From: Vibrio ichthyoenteri ATCC 700023
Lineage (GTDB): Bacteria; Pseudomonadota; Gammaproteobacteria; Enterobacterales; Vibrionaceae
DNA length: 64,000 nt
NCBI RefSeq assembly: GCF_000222605.1
Contig: NZ_AFWF01000202.1
Span: 1 to 64,000 of the forward strand
Direction of reading: 5' to 3'
In this document: positions 57,479 through 64,000 of the stretch, in pieces
How positions within the stretch are numbered: position 1 is the first letter of the stretch
Layout: every line of letters begins with the position of its first letter
Notes under the pieces: model-generated
The model's input: only the letters and a program-made list of their open reading frames with translations
Database searches by the model: none
What the model was told of the DNA's origin: nothing
Position numbers and translations under genes: made by a program

Positions 57479-58864
57479 ATGGTTGTGATGATTTCTCAAA
57501 TAATAAAGTTCGCATTGGCTAGAGGAATGCCAGCTGCAATAAATTTCTTTGCAATTGTATATTTTACTCACAAATTAGGTGCTGAAGGTTTTGGAAAATA
57601 CTCTCTGAGTATGACATATATTGGTCTATCTTCAGTCCCATTATTTATGTGGATAAGGGCTGTTGTCGTGCGTTTTTATGTTAGCTCTGAATGTTCGAGA
57701 GGGTATGTTCGTCATGTCGCATGGTTATCATATTTAGCGATATTGACCATAATTTGCATCGCGCTGTTTTTGAGTTATATTTTAGGCATCAGCACTGCTT
57801 ATATTGGCATTTTGATGATCTGTGTTTGTTCATCTGCATTATTTGAAATTATTGTGGAATTCATAAGATTAGATGAAAAGATAAATATCTATGCTTTAGT
57901 GAATATTTTACGTTCTATTTTTTTTATTCTAATTAGTGTTATATTCTTAAACTATGAAAGTATGTATAGTTCAGTGCTTCTTGCTTATGCATTGTCGTAT
58001 GTTTTTACATCTGTATTAAGTGTGATTTTTAGCAAGCTTTACAAGCATAAATATATAAAAGAAAGTAATAACATTAGTTTTAAATATCTAATTAGCTATG
58101 GGTTTCCTGTTGCCGTGGCTTCTTGGTTGTCGATGATTATAATGTCTACAGATAAGATAGTGATTAATTATTTAAATGGTGATGAACTAACAGGAATGTA
58201 TAGCGCTAGTGCAGATCTGTCAATTCAAGCGATGTCATTTATATTATCATGTTTAGGTTTGGTTTTTTTTCCTATATTATTAAAGAAATTCGAATCAGAT
58301 AAGAATGTTATAGAGCATTCTGCGTTATACATCTCAGTGATATCATATGGATTAACATCTGTATTATTTTGTTTGGTTTTCTTTAGTCGTGTAATTAGTT
58401 ATTTAATTTTCCCGAGTGAATACCATGATGTAACCAATAGCATCATGCCATTTATAGCTGTCTCGTCTTTTCTTTTTGGAATTAAATCAAATTATTTTGA
58501 TTATGCCTTCTTTTTTGCAAAAAAAAGTGCAAATCTATTTTATTTACAACTATTTATGGTTTTGATTAATGTACCTTTGACTTATTTTTTTGTTCGCTAT
58601 TTTGGCGTTATGGGGGCAGCATACTCGACTGTGATTTTGGCTGTTTTGGGAGTTGCTATTAGTGTGTTTTTTGGAAGGAAATACTGTATATTGACGATAT
58701 ATGACAAAAGGCTGACTAATTGCTTCATGCTAAATGTGATAGTAGCTTATTCAATAAGTGTGATGTGTAATGATATATATGGCATGATGATTTATGTTGG
58801 TATATCTATAACGATATCGTTTGTTATGCTAATGTCTGATTATAGATTAAATATTGTAAGGTGA
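57479..58864 (+). CDS. wzx: Wzx, O-antigen flippase
   Basis: A 461-residue integral membrane protein of the polysaccharide transport (MATE/MOP) superfamily with about 12 hydrophobic segments, expected to flip the undecaprenyl-linked O-unit to the periplasm. The family features are the N-terminal GMPAAINFFAIVYFTHKLGA, the GFGKYSLSMTYIGL segment and the mid-protein ISYGFPVAVASWLSMIIMS followed by STDKIVINYLNG. The ATG at 57479 or that at 57488 may be the start; the ribosome-binding site is weak. Wzx proteins are recognised by topology and neighbours more than identity. Confidence 0.88.
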   Translation: MVVMISQIIKFALARGMPAAINFFAIVYFTHKLGAEGFGKYSLSMTYIGLSSVPLFMWIRAVVVRFYVSSECSRGYVRHVAWLSYLAILTIICIALFLSYILGISTAYIGILMICVCSSALFEIIVEFIRLDEKINIYALVNILRSIFFILISVIFLNYESMYSSVLLAYALSYVFTSVLSVIFSKLYKHKYIKESNNISFKYLISYGFPVAVASWLSMIIMSTDKIVINYLNGDELTGMYSASADLSIQAMSFILSCLGLVFFPILLKKFESDKNVIEHSALYISVISYGLTSVLFCLVFFSRVISYLIFPSEYHDVTNSIMPFIAVSSFLFGIKSNYFDYAFFFAKKSANLFYLQLFMVLINVPLTYFFVRYFGVMGAAYSTVILAVLGVAISVFFGRKYCILTIYDKRLTNCFMLNVIVAYSISVMCNDIYGMMIYVGISITISFVMLMSDYRLNIVR

Positions 58865-58870
58865 TTTAAT

Positions 58871-59569
58871 ATGAGTGCAAATCAAGATAAAATTTGGGAA
58901 TATTTTCAGAATGAAAATAAAGATTCTTTCTTAGAAGCAAAGGGGCGTTATAAGTTTTTAGTTAGTAACTTAAAAGAAAAGTCCAAGGTTCTTAATATTG
59001 GCGTGGGTGACGGAGGGTTGGAAAAAATATCGAGTAGTAAGGTGGATATATATGCACTTGACCCTAGTTATACGTCTATAAGTTATTTGAAAAATGAATT
59101 CTCAGAGAGGAAGGATAATTTTAAAGTAGGATACTCACAAAGCATACCATTTGAAGATTTTTGTTTCGATTTTGTTGTTATGTCTGAGGTTTTAGAGCAC
59201 TTGGAAGACGATATACTGCATATGACTTTAGCTGAGGTTGGTCGTGTACTAAAACCAAATGGAAAATTTGTTATAACGGTGCCATTTGAAGAAAAGCTAT
59301 CTGACAATACAGCTGTTTGTCCTTGTTGCGAACATGTTTTTCATCGTTGGGGGCATGTACACTCTTTTTCCATAGACTCTTTGTCTAAATTAATTGTAGA
59401 TAACGGATTTGTGATTGATAAGTTGCAAGTAAGAGCTTTTCCAAATTATGAAAGGAAAGGGATTGTTAATTTTATTAAATCCATTTTACGCTTTGTCTTA
59501 GGAGGTCTAAGAGTTAAATTAGCACAACCTAATATTTTTATTATTGCACGAAAAAGTGATGCTGTATAA
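58871..59569 (+). CDS. Class I SAM-dependent methyltransferase
   Basis: A 232-residue methyltransferase. Motif I is VLNIGVGDGGLE near residue 40, the acidic end of the second strand is IYALDPSYTSIS near 60, and the post-motif segment is FDFVVMSEVLEHLEDD near 98. A small Cys cluster follows (CPCCEHVFHRWGH near 150). The ribosome-binding site AAGGTGA includes the stop of wzx, so the two are translationally linked. A role in O-methylating a sugar of the O-unit or the chain end is likely; the acceptor is unknown. Confidence 0.85.
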   Translation: MSANQDKIWEYFQNENKDSFLEAKGRYKFLVSNLKEKSKVLNIGVGDGGLEKISSSKVDIYALDPSYTSISYLKNEFSERKDNFKVGYSQSIPFEDFCFDFVVMSEVLEHLEDDILHMTLAEVGRVLKPNGKFVITVPFEEKLSDNTAVCPCCEHVFHRWGHVHSFSIDSLSKLIVDNGFVIDKLQVRAFPNYERKGIVNFIKSILRFVLGGLRVKLAQPNIFIIARKSDAV

Positions 59570-60019
59570 GTAATGAAATAAAATAAAAATGGGATTGCTC
59601 GTTGAATCTCAATGTTTAAGTAATTATGATTACAACATAGCGGAAGTTAGTAAGTTAAACTGATTCATATTTACAATCCTATAATAAAGGGGCATCATTA
59701 TAAATAATTTCTGAGGGTATAGGAATTGTAGGGGCTAAGATAATTCTGTGGATAGTTTATGCTGACTAATGTCTGTACCTCTGGCGTTGGAGAGTGTAGT
59801 TCTGAATGATGCATATTTTTATCGGACGATTAGACGCCGAATAAAGCTCCTAATTCTGTCGTTTACGATTAAAGAAAATTTAATCTGTAACTTCAAGTTT
59901 TAAAATGGACACTACAAGTACCCATCATCTTCATGCAAATGGATATCATGTGGTTATGGATTGTTGCTTTGAAAAACACTAAAAACTTACGTTAAAAATA
60001 AGAGTTGGATAAATATCAG
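59570..60019. other. 435-450-bp gap in the O-antigen cluster with gene debris
   Basis: This AT-rich stretch between the methyltransferase and wzy has no intact gene. Apart from the decayed acyltransferase fragment at 59710-59903 I see nothing assignable; a short frame after it (MDTTSTHHLHANGYHVVMD) is not recognisable. Confidence 0.5.
59710..59903 (+). pseudogene. Possible remnant of a hexapeptide-repeat acyltransferase
   Basis: In three frames one can read pieces in the order expected for the C-terminus of a serine-acetyltransferase-like enzyme: SEGIGIVGAKII, then a segment containing NVCTSGVG, then VVLNDAYFYRTI running open to TAA at 59901. The family usually reads like IGVGAKIIG, then DNVxIGAGAVVLND. 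Stops and frameshifts separate the pieces. Such transferases are common in O-antigen clusters. The match was made by eye and is tentative. Confidence 0.4.
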
Positions 60020-61111
60020 ATGTCATTTTTTCTAGAAAGTATATATTTTGACTTGCCCAATTACTTGTTTGTTTTGATATTTACCATATCATCATCGATG
60101 TATTTCAATGTTCCTAAAGGGATTTGTATAGTATTAATGCTTTCTAGCGCAACTCCATTTTTTTTAAATGGAGTTTTATTTTCTCCTGAGTACATGCCAG
60201 ATCAATATGGTTATTGGGATACAGTGAGTAAAATAAGAACTTTTGATTTTGATGAAATAGTAACGTTTACCACCGTTCTTAATGCATCGTATATTTTTTC
60301 TATCATACCGATGCCATTTGCTTTGACTGTAAGTAGTTTGGGTTTTTTTAATAAGTTCTTGTACGTATCATTATTTATGTTTCTATGGCACAAGAGGGTT
60401 TTTACTAATTTTTCTATTTTTTTCTATCTTTTATATCCTAGCTTAGTGGTCTATTCTTCCCTGTCATTGAGGGACTTTATGATTACATCATTTATGATTG
60501 TTTCATTCGTTTATTTTATAGAAAGAAAATATTTATTGGCTTTTTCTTTTTCATCAATTCTTATTTTCATAAAGTTCCAGAACCTTATATTAATCTCTAT
60601 TGTCTTTGCGATGTATTTTTATTTTTTTTGCCTTCCTTTAAGGAGGCAGATTGCATTATTGGTTGTGCTACCAATCATTTATTTTATTCTATATAGTAAT
60701 TTTATAGGTGATATAAATTACTATCGGGCTGTAATGTATTTTGAAGATGGCGGAGTAAGAGGAGTGGATGCTATAAGTGGTCCGTTTAATTTTGTGTTTG
60801 AATTGATTGCTGGTAGTGTTTATTTTTTATTGAAGCCTTTGCCGGGTGAGGCAAGTAATTTATTTCAGCTCATACAATCGTTAGAAGGTATTTTCTTGTT
60901 TGTCGTGATTTTATATCTGTTGTTTAGTGCTTTGATTTTGGAAAAACGAACAAGAGTTTTTTTATTTTGGATGGCCTATATAATAATAACTTTGGGGGTT
61001 TATAGTTTGGTTGTTTTTAATTTTGGTACAGCAGCAAGATATAAGTTTCCATTTGTTCTCGTTTTTGTTGTTTTTATATGCTTTGACTTAAAAAAGATGG
61101 AGGTGAAATGA
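60020..61111 (+). CDS. wzy: Wzy, O-antigen polymerase (EpsG-like)
   Basis: A 363-residue integral membrane protein with about 10 hydrophobic segments and a periplasmic loop around residues 60-85 (SPEYMPDQYGYWDT). The polytopic pattern, LRDFMITSFMIV near residue 155 and the large loop near 240-260 fit the EpsG/Wzy polymerase group, which links O-units in the periplasm. A TTG at 60005 is in frame, but the ATG at 60020 is the better start. Wzy proteins share little sequence, so the call rests on topology and on being the only such protein in the cluster besides Wzx. Confidence 0.8.
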   Translation: MSFFLESIYFDLPNYLFVLIFTISSSMYFNVPKGICIVLMLSSATPFFLNGVLFSPEYMPDQYGYWDTVSKIRTFDFDEIVTFTTVLNASYIFSIIPMPFALTVSSLGFFNKFLYVSLFMFLWHKRVFTNFSIFFYLLYPSLVVYSSLSLRDFMITSFMIVSFVYFIERKYLLAFSFSSILIFIKFQNLILISIVFAMYFYFFCLPLRRQIALLVVLPIIYFILYSNFIGDINYYRAVMYFEDGGVRGVDAISGPFNFVFELIAGSVYFLLKPLPGEASNLFQLIQSLEGIFLFVVILYLLFSALILEKRTRVFLFWMAYIIITLGVYSLVVFNFGTAARYKFPFVLVFVVFICFDLKKMEVK

Positions 61112-62211
61112 AGCGTTATTTGATTTTGTTACCATCAGATTTAACTGGTGGTGCGGAGAAAAATCTATATAAGATTGCTGACCAATTACTAACTGAAGGT
61201 TGTTATGTTGATGTTGTATTTCTTTCAAATTTAAACAATGTATCTATGTGGGATGATTTGCAAGGCGCAACATTAAATAAGTTTAAAAGCAAACGAGAGA
61301 GTATTGGTGTTGCCTGTGTTTTTTTATGGTTGGCTAAACGAAAAGTCGTAGGAAATGTAAATTATGATGCGGTATTTTCTAGTCATGTTCATTGTAACGC
61401 GTTTTTATCATTCCTATGTAAAATTAAACTACTCGTTACAGATAAAGTCGTAATTAGAGAATCGACTCAAGTTTTTTCGTGGTTTAGTGGTACTAAGCTT
61501 CTATTGATTAAAATCTTATATCTTTTTTATGATCGAAAAGCCACGATAATATGTCAAACTAATGAAATGAAAAATGAGCTGATTTTCAACATTCCTAAGC
61601 TAAGATTCTCTGATGTTAGATTTGTTAGGAATCCAGTTGCACACGATGTTGTCATTAAGAAATCGCAGCTTGAATGTGATGTTTGCAATGAAATTAAAGT
61701 ATATCAAGACCAAGGTTACAAAGTGATTGTATCAGTTGGTCGTCTTGTTGAAGAGAAAGGCTTTGATATTTTAATCAGTTCTTTAAAATTTATAAATTAT
61801 CCCTGTATCTTAATCATCGTAGGAAATGGCTATCTTAGAAAGCGTCTTGAAGAACTTGTGGTAAATGAAAATCTGGACAAAAAAGTTATATTTACTGGAG
61901 AGTTGGAGAATCCTTTCCCATTGATGAAGGTCTCAGATTTGTCAGTTGTATCATCTAGATTGGAAGGTTTTCCTAATGTATTATTGGAGATGATGGCGCT
62001 ATCACCTCGTAGGGTTGTGACTACTAGATGTGCTGATGGTATTGATGACCTTCCTGGAATACTATCATGTAAAGTTGACGATACTGATGATTTGGCCAAG
62101 GCTATTAATTTAGCATTGGGGGAGAATGATAACTTTGAGTATGTAGTCGAAATGAAAACATATGTGCAATCTCTTAAAGTTAGCCAATATGTGACGTGTC
62201 TATTAAATTAA
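61108..62211 (+). CDS. GT4 glycosyltransferase
   Basis: A 367-residue GT-B retaining glycosyltransferase. It begins with LPSDLTGGAEKNLYKIADQL, the acceptor-side Gly-rich loop. The C-terminal domain has VSVGRLVEEKGFDIL near residue 207 and the donor-site SRLEGFPNVLLEMMAL near 287, including the E-x7-E glutamate. Its ATG overlaps the wzy stop by ATGA and is preceded by GGAGGTG. It should add one sugar of the O-unit at the cytoplasmic face; sugar and linkage unknown. Confidence 0.9.
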   Translation: MKRYLILLPSDLTGGAEKNLYKIADQLLTEGCYVDVVFLSNLNNVSMWDDLQGATLNKFKSKRESIGVACVFLWLAKRKVVGNVNYDAVFSSHVHCNAFLSFLCKIKLLVTDKVVIRESTQVFSWFSGTKLLLIKILYLFYDRKATIICQTNEMKNELIFNIPKLRFSDVRFVRNPVAHDVVIKKSQLECDVCNEIKVYQDQGYKVIVSVGRLVEEKGFDILISSLKFINYPCILIIVGNGYLRKRLEELVVNENLDKKVIFTGELENPFPLMKVSDLSVVSSRLEGFPNVLLEMMALSPRRVVTTRCADGIDDLPGILSCKVDDTDDLAKAINLALGENDNFEYVVEMKTYVQSLKVSQYVTCLLN

Positions 62212-62223
62212 ATGGTGAATTAA

Positions 62224-64000
62224 GTGTGTGGTTTTTCTGGGTTTGTTTATCTCAACAATTTTCCTTCTAATGCGGATGAGCTTTTATCTAGAATGGGAAA
62301 TGCGATATATACTAGAGGCCCTGATAGTGCAGGGATTTGGAGTTGTAAAAAAGATAGAATAGGATTCTCGCATAGACGCTTGGCAATATTGGACTTATCA
62401 CCTGCAGGGCATCAACCTATGGAGTCAATGAGTGGCAGGTATGTGATAGCGTTTAATGGGGAAATATATAATCATAATGACATAAGACTTGAAGTCGAGG
62501 CTGAGTCTAGTGCTAACGTCCACTGGAAGGGGCACTCTGATACAGAAACTCTTTTAGCTAGTATTGAGCTTTGGGGGCTAGAAGCAACTCTAAAAAAAGC
62601 TATTGGCATGTTTGCCATCGCATTATGGGATAGAAAAAATAAAGAGCTTTTAATAGCAAGAGATAGATTTGGAGAGAAGCCTTTATATTATTCTAAGCAA
62701 GGTGAGTTGTTTATTTTTGGTTCGGAGCTGAAAAGTTTTCGAGTCCATGACGATTTTAATATGTCAATAGATAGAGATTCTATCGCTCTTTTAATGAGAC
62801 ATAACTATATTCCAGCCCCATATTCTATATATGAAGGTGTCTTTAAATTGATGCCGGGTACAATAGCTGTTTATAAAAATGGAAATGTAGAGCATAAGGA
62901 ATACTGGTCACCATATGCATTTTTTGAATCGAGCGAAACATTATTATCAGATAGCACAACTACGATAGAATCGTTAGAAGAAACGTTGAAAACAGCGATT
63001 AAGAGGCAGATGATGGCAGATGTCCCGCTAGGTGCTTTTTTATCCGGAGGAGTGGACTCATCTTTGATTGTTTCGTTGATGCAATCGATGAGTGAGCGTC
63101 CTATCAAAACTTTTTCAATTGGTTTTAAAGAGGATGGCTATAATGAAGCTGAGTTTGCAAAGAAGGTCGCTGAACATCTAGGTACCGATCATACAGAGTT
63201 ATACGTATCTGCATCTGACACGCTGGAAGTCGTTGATAAATTGTCTGATATTTACGATGAGCCTTTTTCTGACTCCTCACAAATACCGACATTTTTAGTA
63301 TCAAAAATGGCAAAAGAGCACGTTACAGTATCCTTGTCTGGAGATGCTGGTGATGAATTATTTTGTGGCTATAATCGTTATTTAATGACACATAAACTTT
63401 GGCGGAAATTGAGTAAAACTCCATTTGTCATTAGGAAAATGTTATCAACACTGTTTCTTTCAGTTTCCGTTGAAAGTTGGAATCAATTCAATGCTGTATT
63501 GCCTAGTCAATTTAGAATGAATAACCTTGGTGATAAATTGCATAAGGCAGCGTCTGTTATATGTAGCCGTAGCTTAGATGAATTATATAAAGGCTTGGTA
63601 TCTCATTGGCATAACCCTAATGAAATAGTTCTAGGTGCTCGTGAACCATTAACCGCTTTGACAGATCCTAATCGAATTCCAAATGTGGAGCACCCAATTT
63701 TAAAGATGATGGCGTTAGACACCTTATCTTATATGACGGATGATATACTCGTAAAAGTCGATAGAGCTGCTATGGCTAATTCTCTAGAAACCAGAGTTCC
63801 ATTTTTAGATCATTCTGTATTTGAATTTGCGTGGCAAATGAAGTTTTCCTCAAAATTAAATGGTGCTAGCACGAAAGATTGTTTGCGAAAGATTTTATTT
63901 AAACATGTGCCAAGAGAGCTTATTGAAAGGCCCAAAGTTGGTTTTGGAGTTCCCCTGGACAGTTGGTTACGTGGACCTCTCAGAGAATGGGCGTCAGAAC
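62224..64000 (+). CDS. Asparagine synthase-type amidotransferase, incomplete at window edge
   Basis: The gene begins with GTG at 62224 and is open to the end (592 codons seen; the family is about 600-640). Cys2 in MCGFSGF is the class II glutaminase nucleophile, with RGPDSAG near residue 32 and FNGEIYNH near 77. The synthetase domain has the PP-loop SGGVDSS near 273 and SLSGDAGDELFCGYNRY near 370. AsnB-like enzymes inside O-antigen clusters (for example WbpS of Pseudomonas aeruginosa, WbtH of Francisella) amidate hexuronic acids. With the dehydrogenase and epimerase nearby, GalNAcA to GalNAcAN is the likely reaction; asparagine synthesis proper is less likely here. Confidence 0.9.
   Translation, partial: MCGFSGFVYLNNFPSNADELLSRMGNAIYTRGPDSAGIWSCKKDRIGFSHRRLAILDLSPAGHQPMESMSGRYVIAFNGEIYNHNDIRLEVEAESSANVHWKGHSDTETLLASIELWGLEATLKKAIGMFAIALWDRKNKELLIARDRFGEKPLYYSKQGELFIFGSELKSFRVHDDFNMSIDRDSIALLMRHNYIPAPYSIYEGVFKLMPGTIAVYKNGNVEHKEYWSPYAFFESSETLLSDSTTTIESLEETLKTAIKRQMMADVPLGAFLSGGVDSSLIVSLMQSMSERPIKTFSIGFKEDGYNEAEFAKKVAEHLGTDHTELYVSASDTLEVVDKLSDIYDEPFSDSSQIPTFLVSKMAKEHVTVSLSGDAGDELFCGYNRYLMTHKLWRKLSKTPFVIRKMLSTLFLSVSVESWNQFNAVLPSQFRMNNLGDKLHKAASVICSRSLDELYKGLVSHWHNPNEIVLGAREPLTALTDPNRIPNVEHPILKMMALDTLSYMTDDILVKVDRAAMANSLETRVPFLDHSVFEFAWQMKFSSKLNGASTKDCLRKILFKHVPRELIERPKVGFGVPLDSWLRGPLREWASE

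Noticed and set aside
59905-59983. A short frame (MDTTSTHHLHANGYHVVMD) as an IS200/IS605 transposase remnant
   Set aside because: Only a vague resemblance to the HUH-transposase start; no His-hydrophobic-His motif or terminal structure is visible.

Overview
The window is a chromosomal segment of a Vibrio (Gammaproteobacteria). The evidence is gene content and order: tex-bioH-comF-nfuA-nudE-cysQ, recG-trmH-spoT-rpoZ/gmk, yicC/rph-pyrE, slmA-coaBC-radC-rpmB-rpmG-mutM-coaD, and then a wav/waa lipopolysaccharide core locus ending in ugd-hldD and an O-antigen locus. A GH20 chitobiase lipoprotein and a WavE-family protein also point to Vibrio. I cannot name the species from sequence alone.

Layout. 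(1) 1-1490 is the end of an integrated mobile element. It has a tyrosine recombinase with the full R-HxxR-H-Y set and the first codons of an ATGA-overlapped downstream gene at the window edge. The element abuts greB exactly after the position of codon 47, so greB survives only as a 3' fragment. The recombinase may be a GmtY-type (gamma-mobile-trio) enzyme, in which case cargo would lie to the left of the window. (2) 1994-31573 is mostly housekeeping: transcription (tex), biotin (bioH), DNA uptake (comF), Fe-S (nfuA), nucleotide clean-up (nudE, cysQ), chitin breakdown, stringent response (spoT, rpoZ), purines and pyrimidines (gmk, an NCS2 permease under a guanine-type riboswitch, rph, pyrE), PLP (pdxY), lipid A acylation (lpxL type), division control (slmA), CoA (coaBC), chemotaxis (an MCP), radC, rpmB and rpmG. 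Non-coding repeats sit between several genes: a purine/pyrimidine-asymmetric palindromic repeat between trmH and recG, an ERIC-like element before pyrE, and another palindromic repeat after pyrE.

(3) 31692-52640 is the LPS lipid A/core locus. It contains a phosphoethanolamine transferase, mutM, a tightly overlapped glycosyltransferase operon that carries coaD, dgkA and kdkA on the other strand, waaA, waaL, waaF, lpxM-like, WavE, GT25, GT2, GT9 and GT90 genes, and the precursor genes ugd, hldD and a UDP-HexNAc 4-epimerase. Embedded in it is an unusual operon of a small HAD phosphatase, a nucleotidyltransferase-kinase fusion and a second nucleotidyltransferase. It looks like a complete activation pathway for an unidentified phosphorylated substituent, and is the best candidate here for undescribed chemistry. 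(4) 52717-56036 is a graveyard of four insertion-sequence remnants: two IS3-type, one IS5/IS903-type and one IS630-type. The IS630 copy carries a six-copy 10-bp tandem repeat that breaks its transposase. (5) 56121-64000 is a visibly AT-rich, acquired O-antigen cluster with a UDP-HexNAc 6-dehydrogenase, Wzx, a methyltransferase, a decayed acyltransferase remnant, Wzy, a GT4 and an asparagine-synthase-type amidotransferase that runs off the window.

Together regions 3-5 describe a Wzx/Wzy-type O-antigen ligated by WaaL to a core built on a single phosphorylated Kdo (WaaA plus KdkA). The 4-epimerase, 6-dehydrogenase and amidotransferase together suggest an amidated N-acetylgalactosaminuronic acid (GalNAcAN) residue. 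All functions are homology and motif judgements made by reading; no database search was run.
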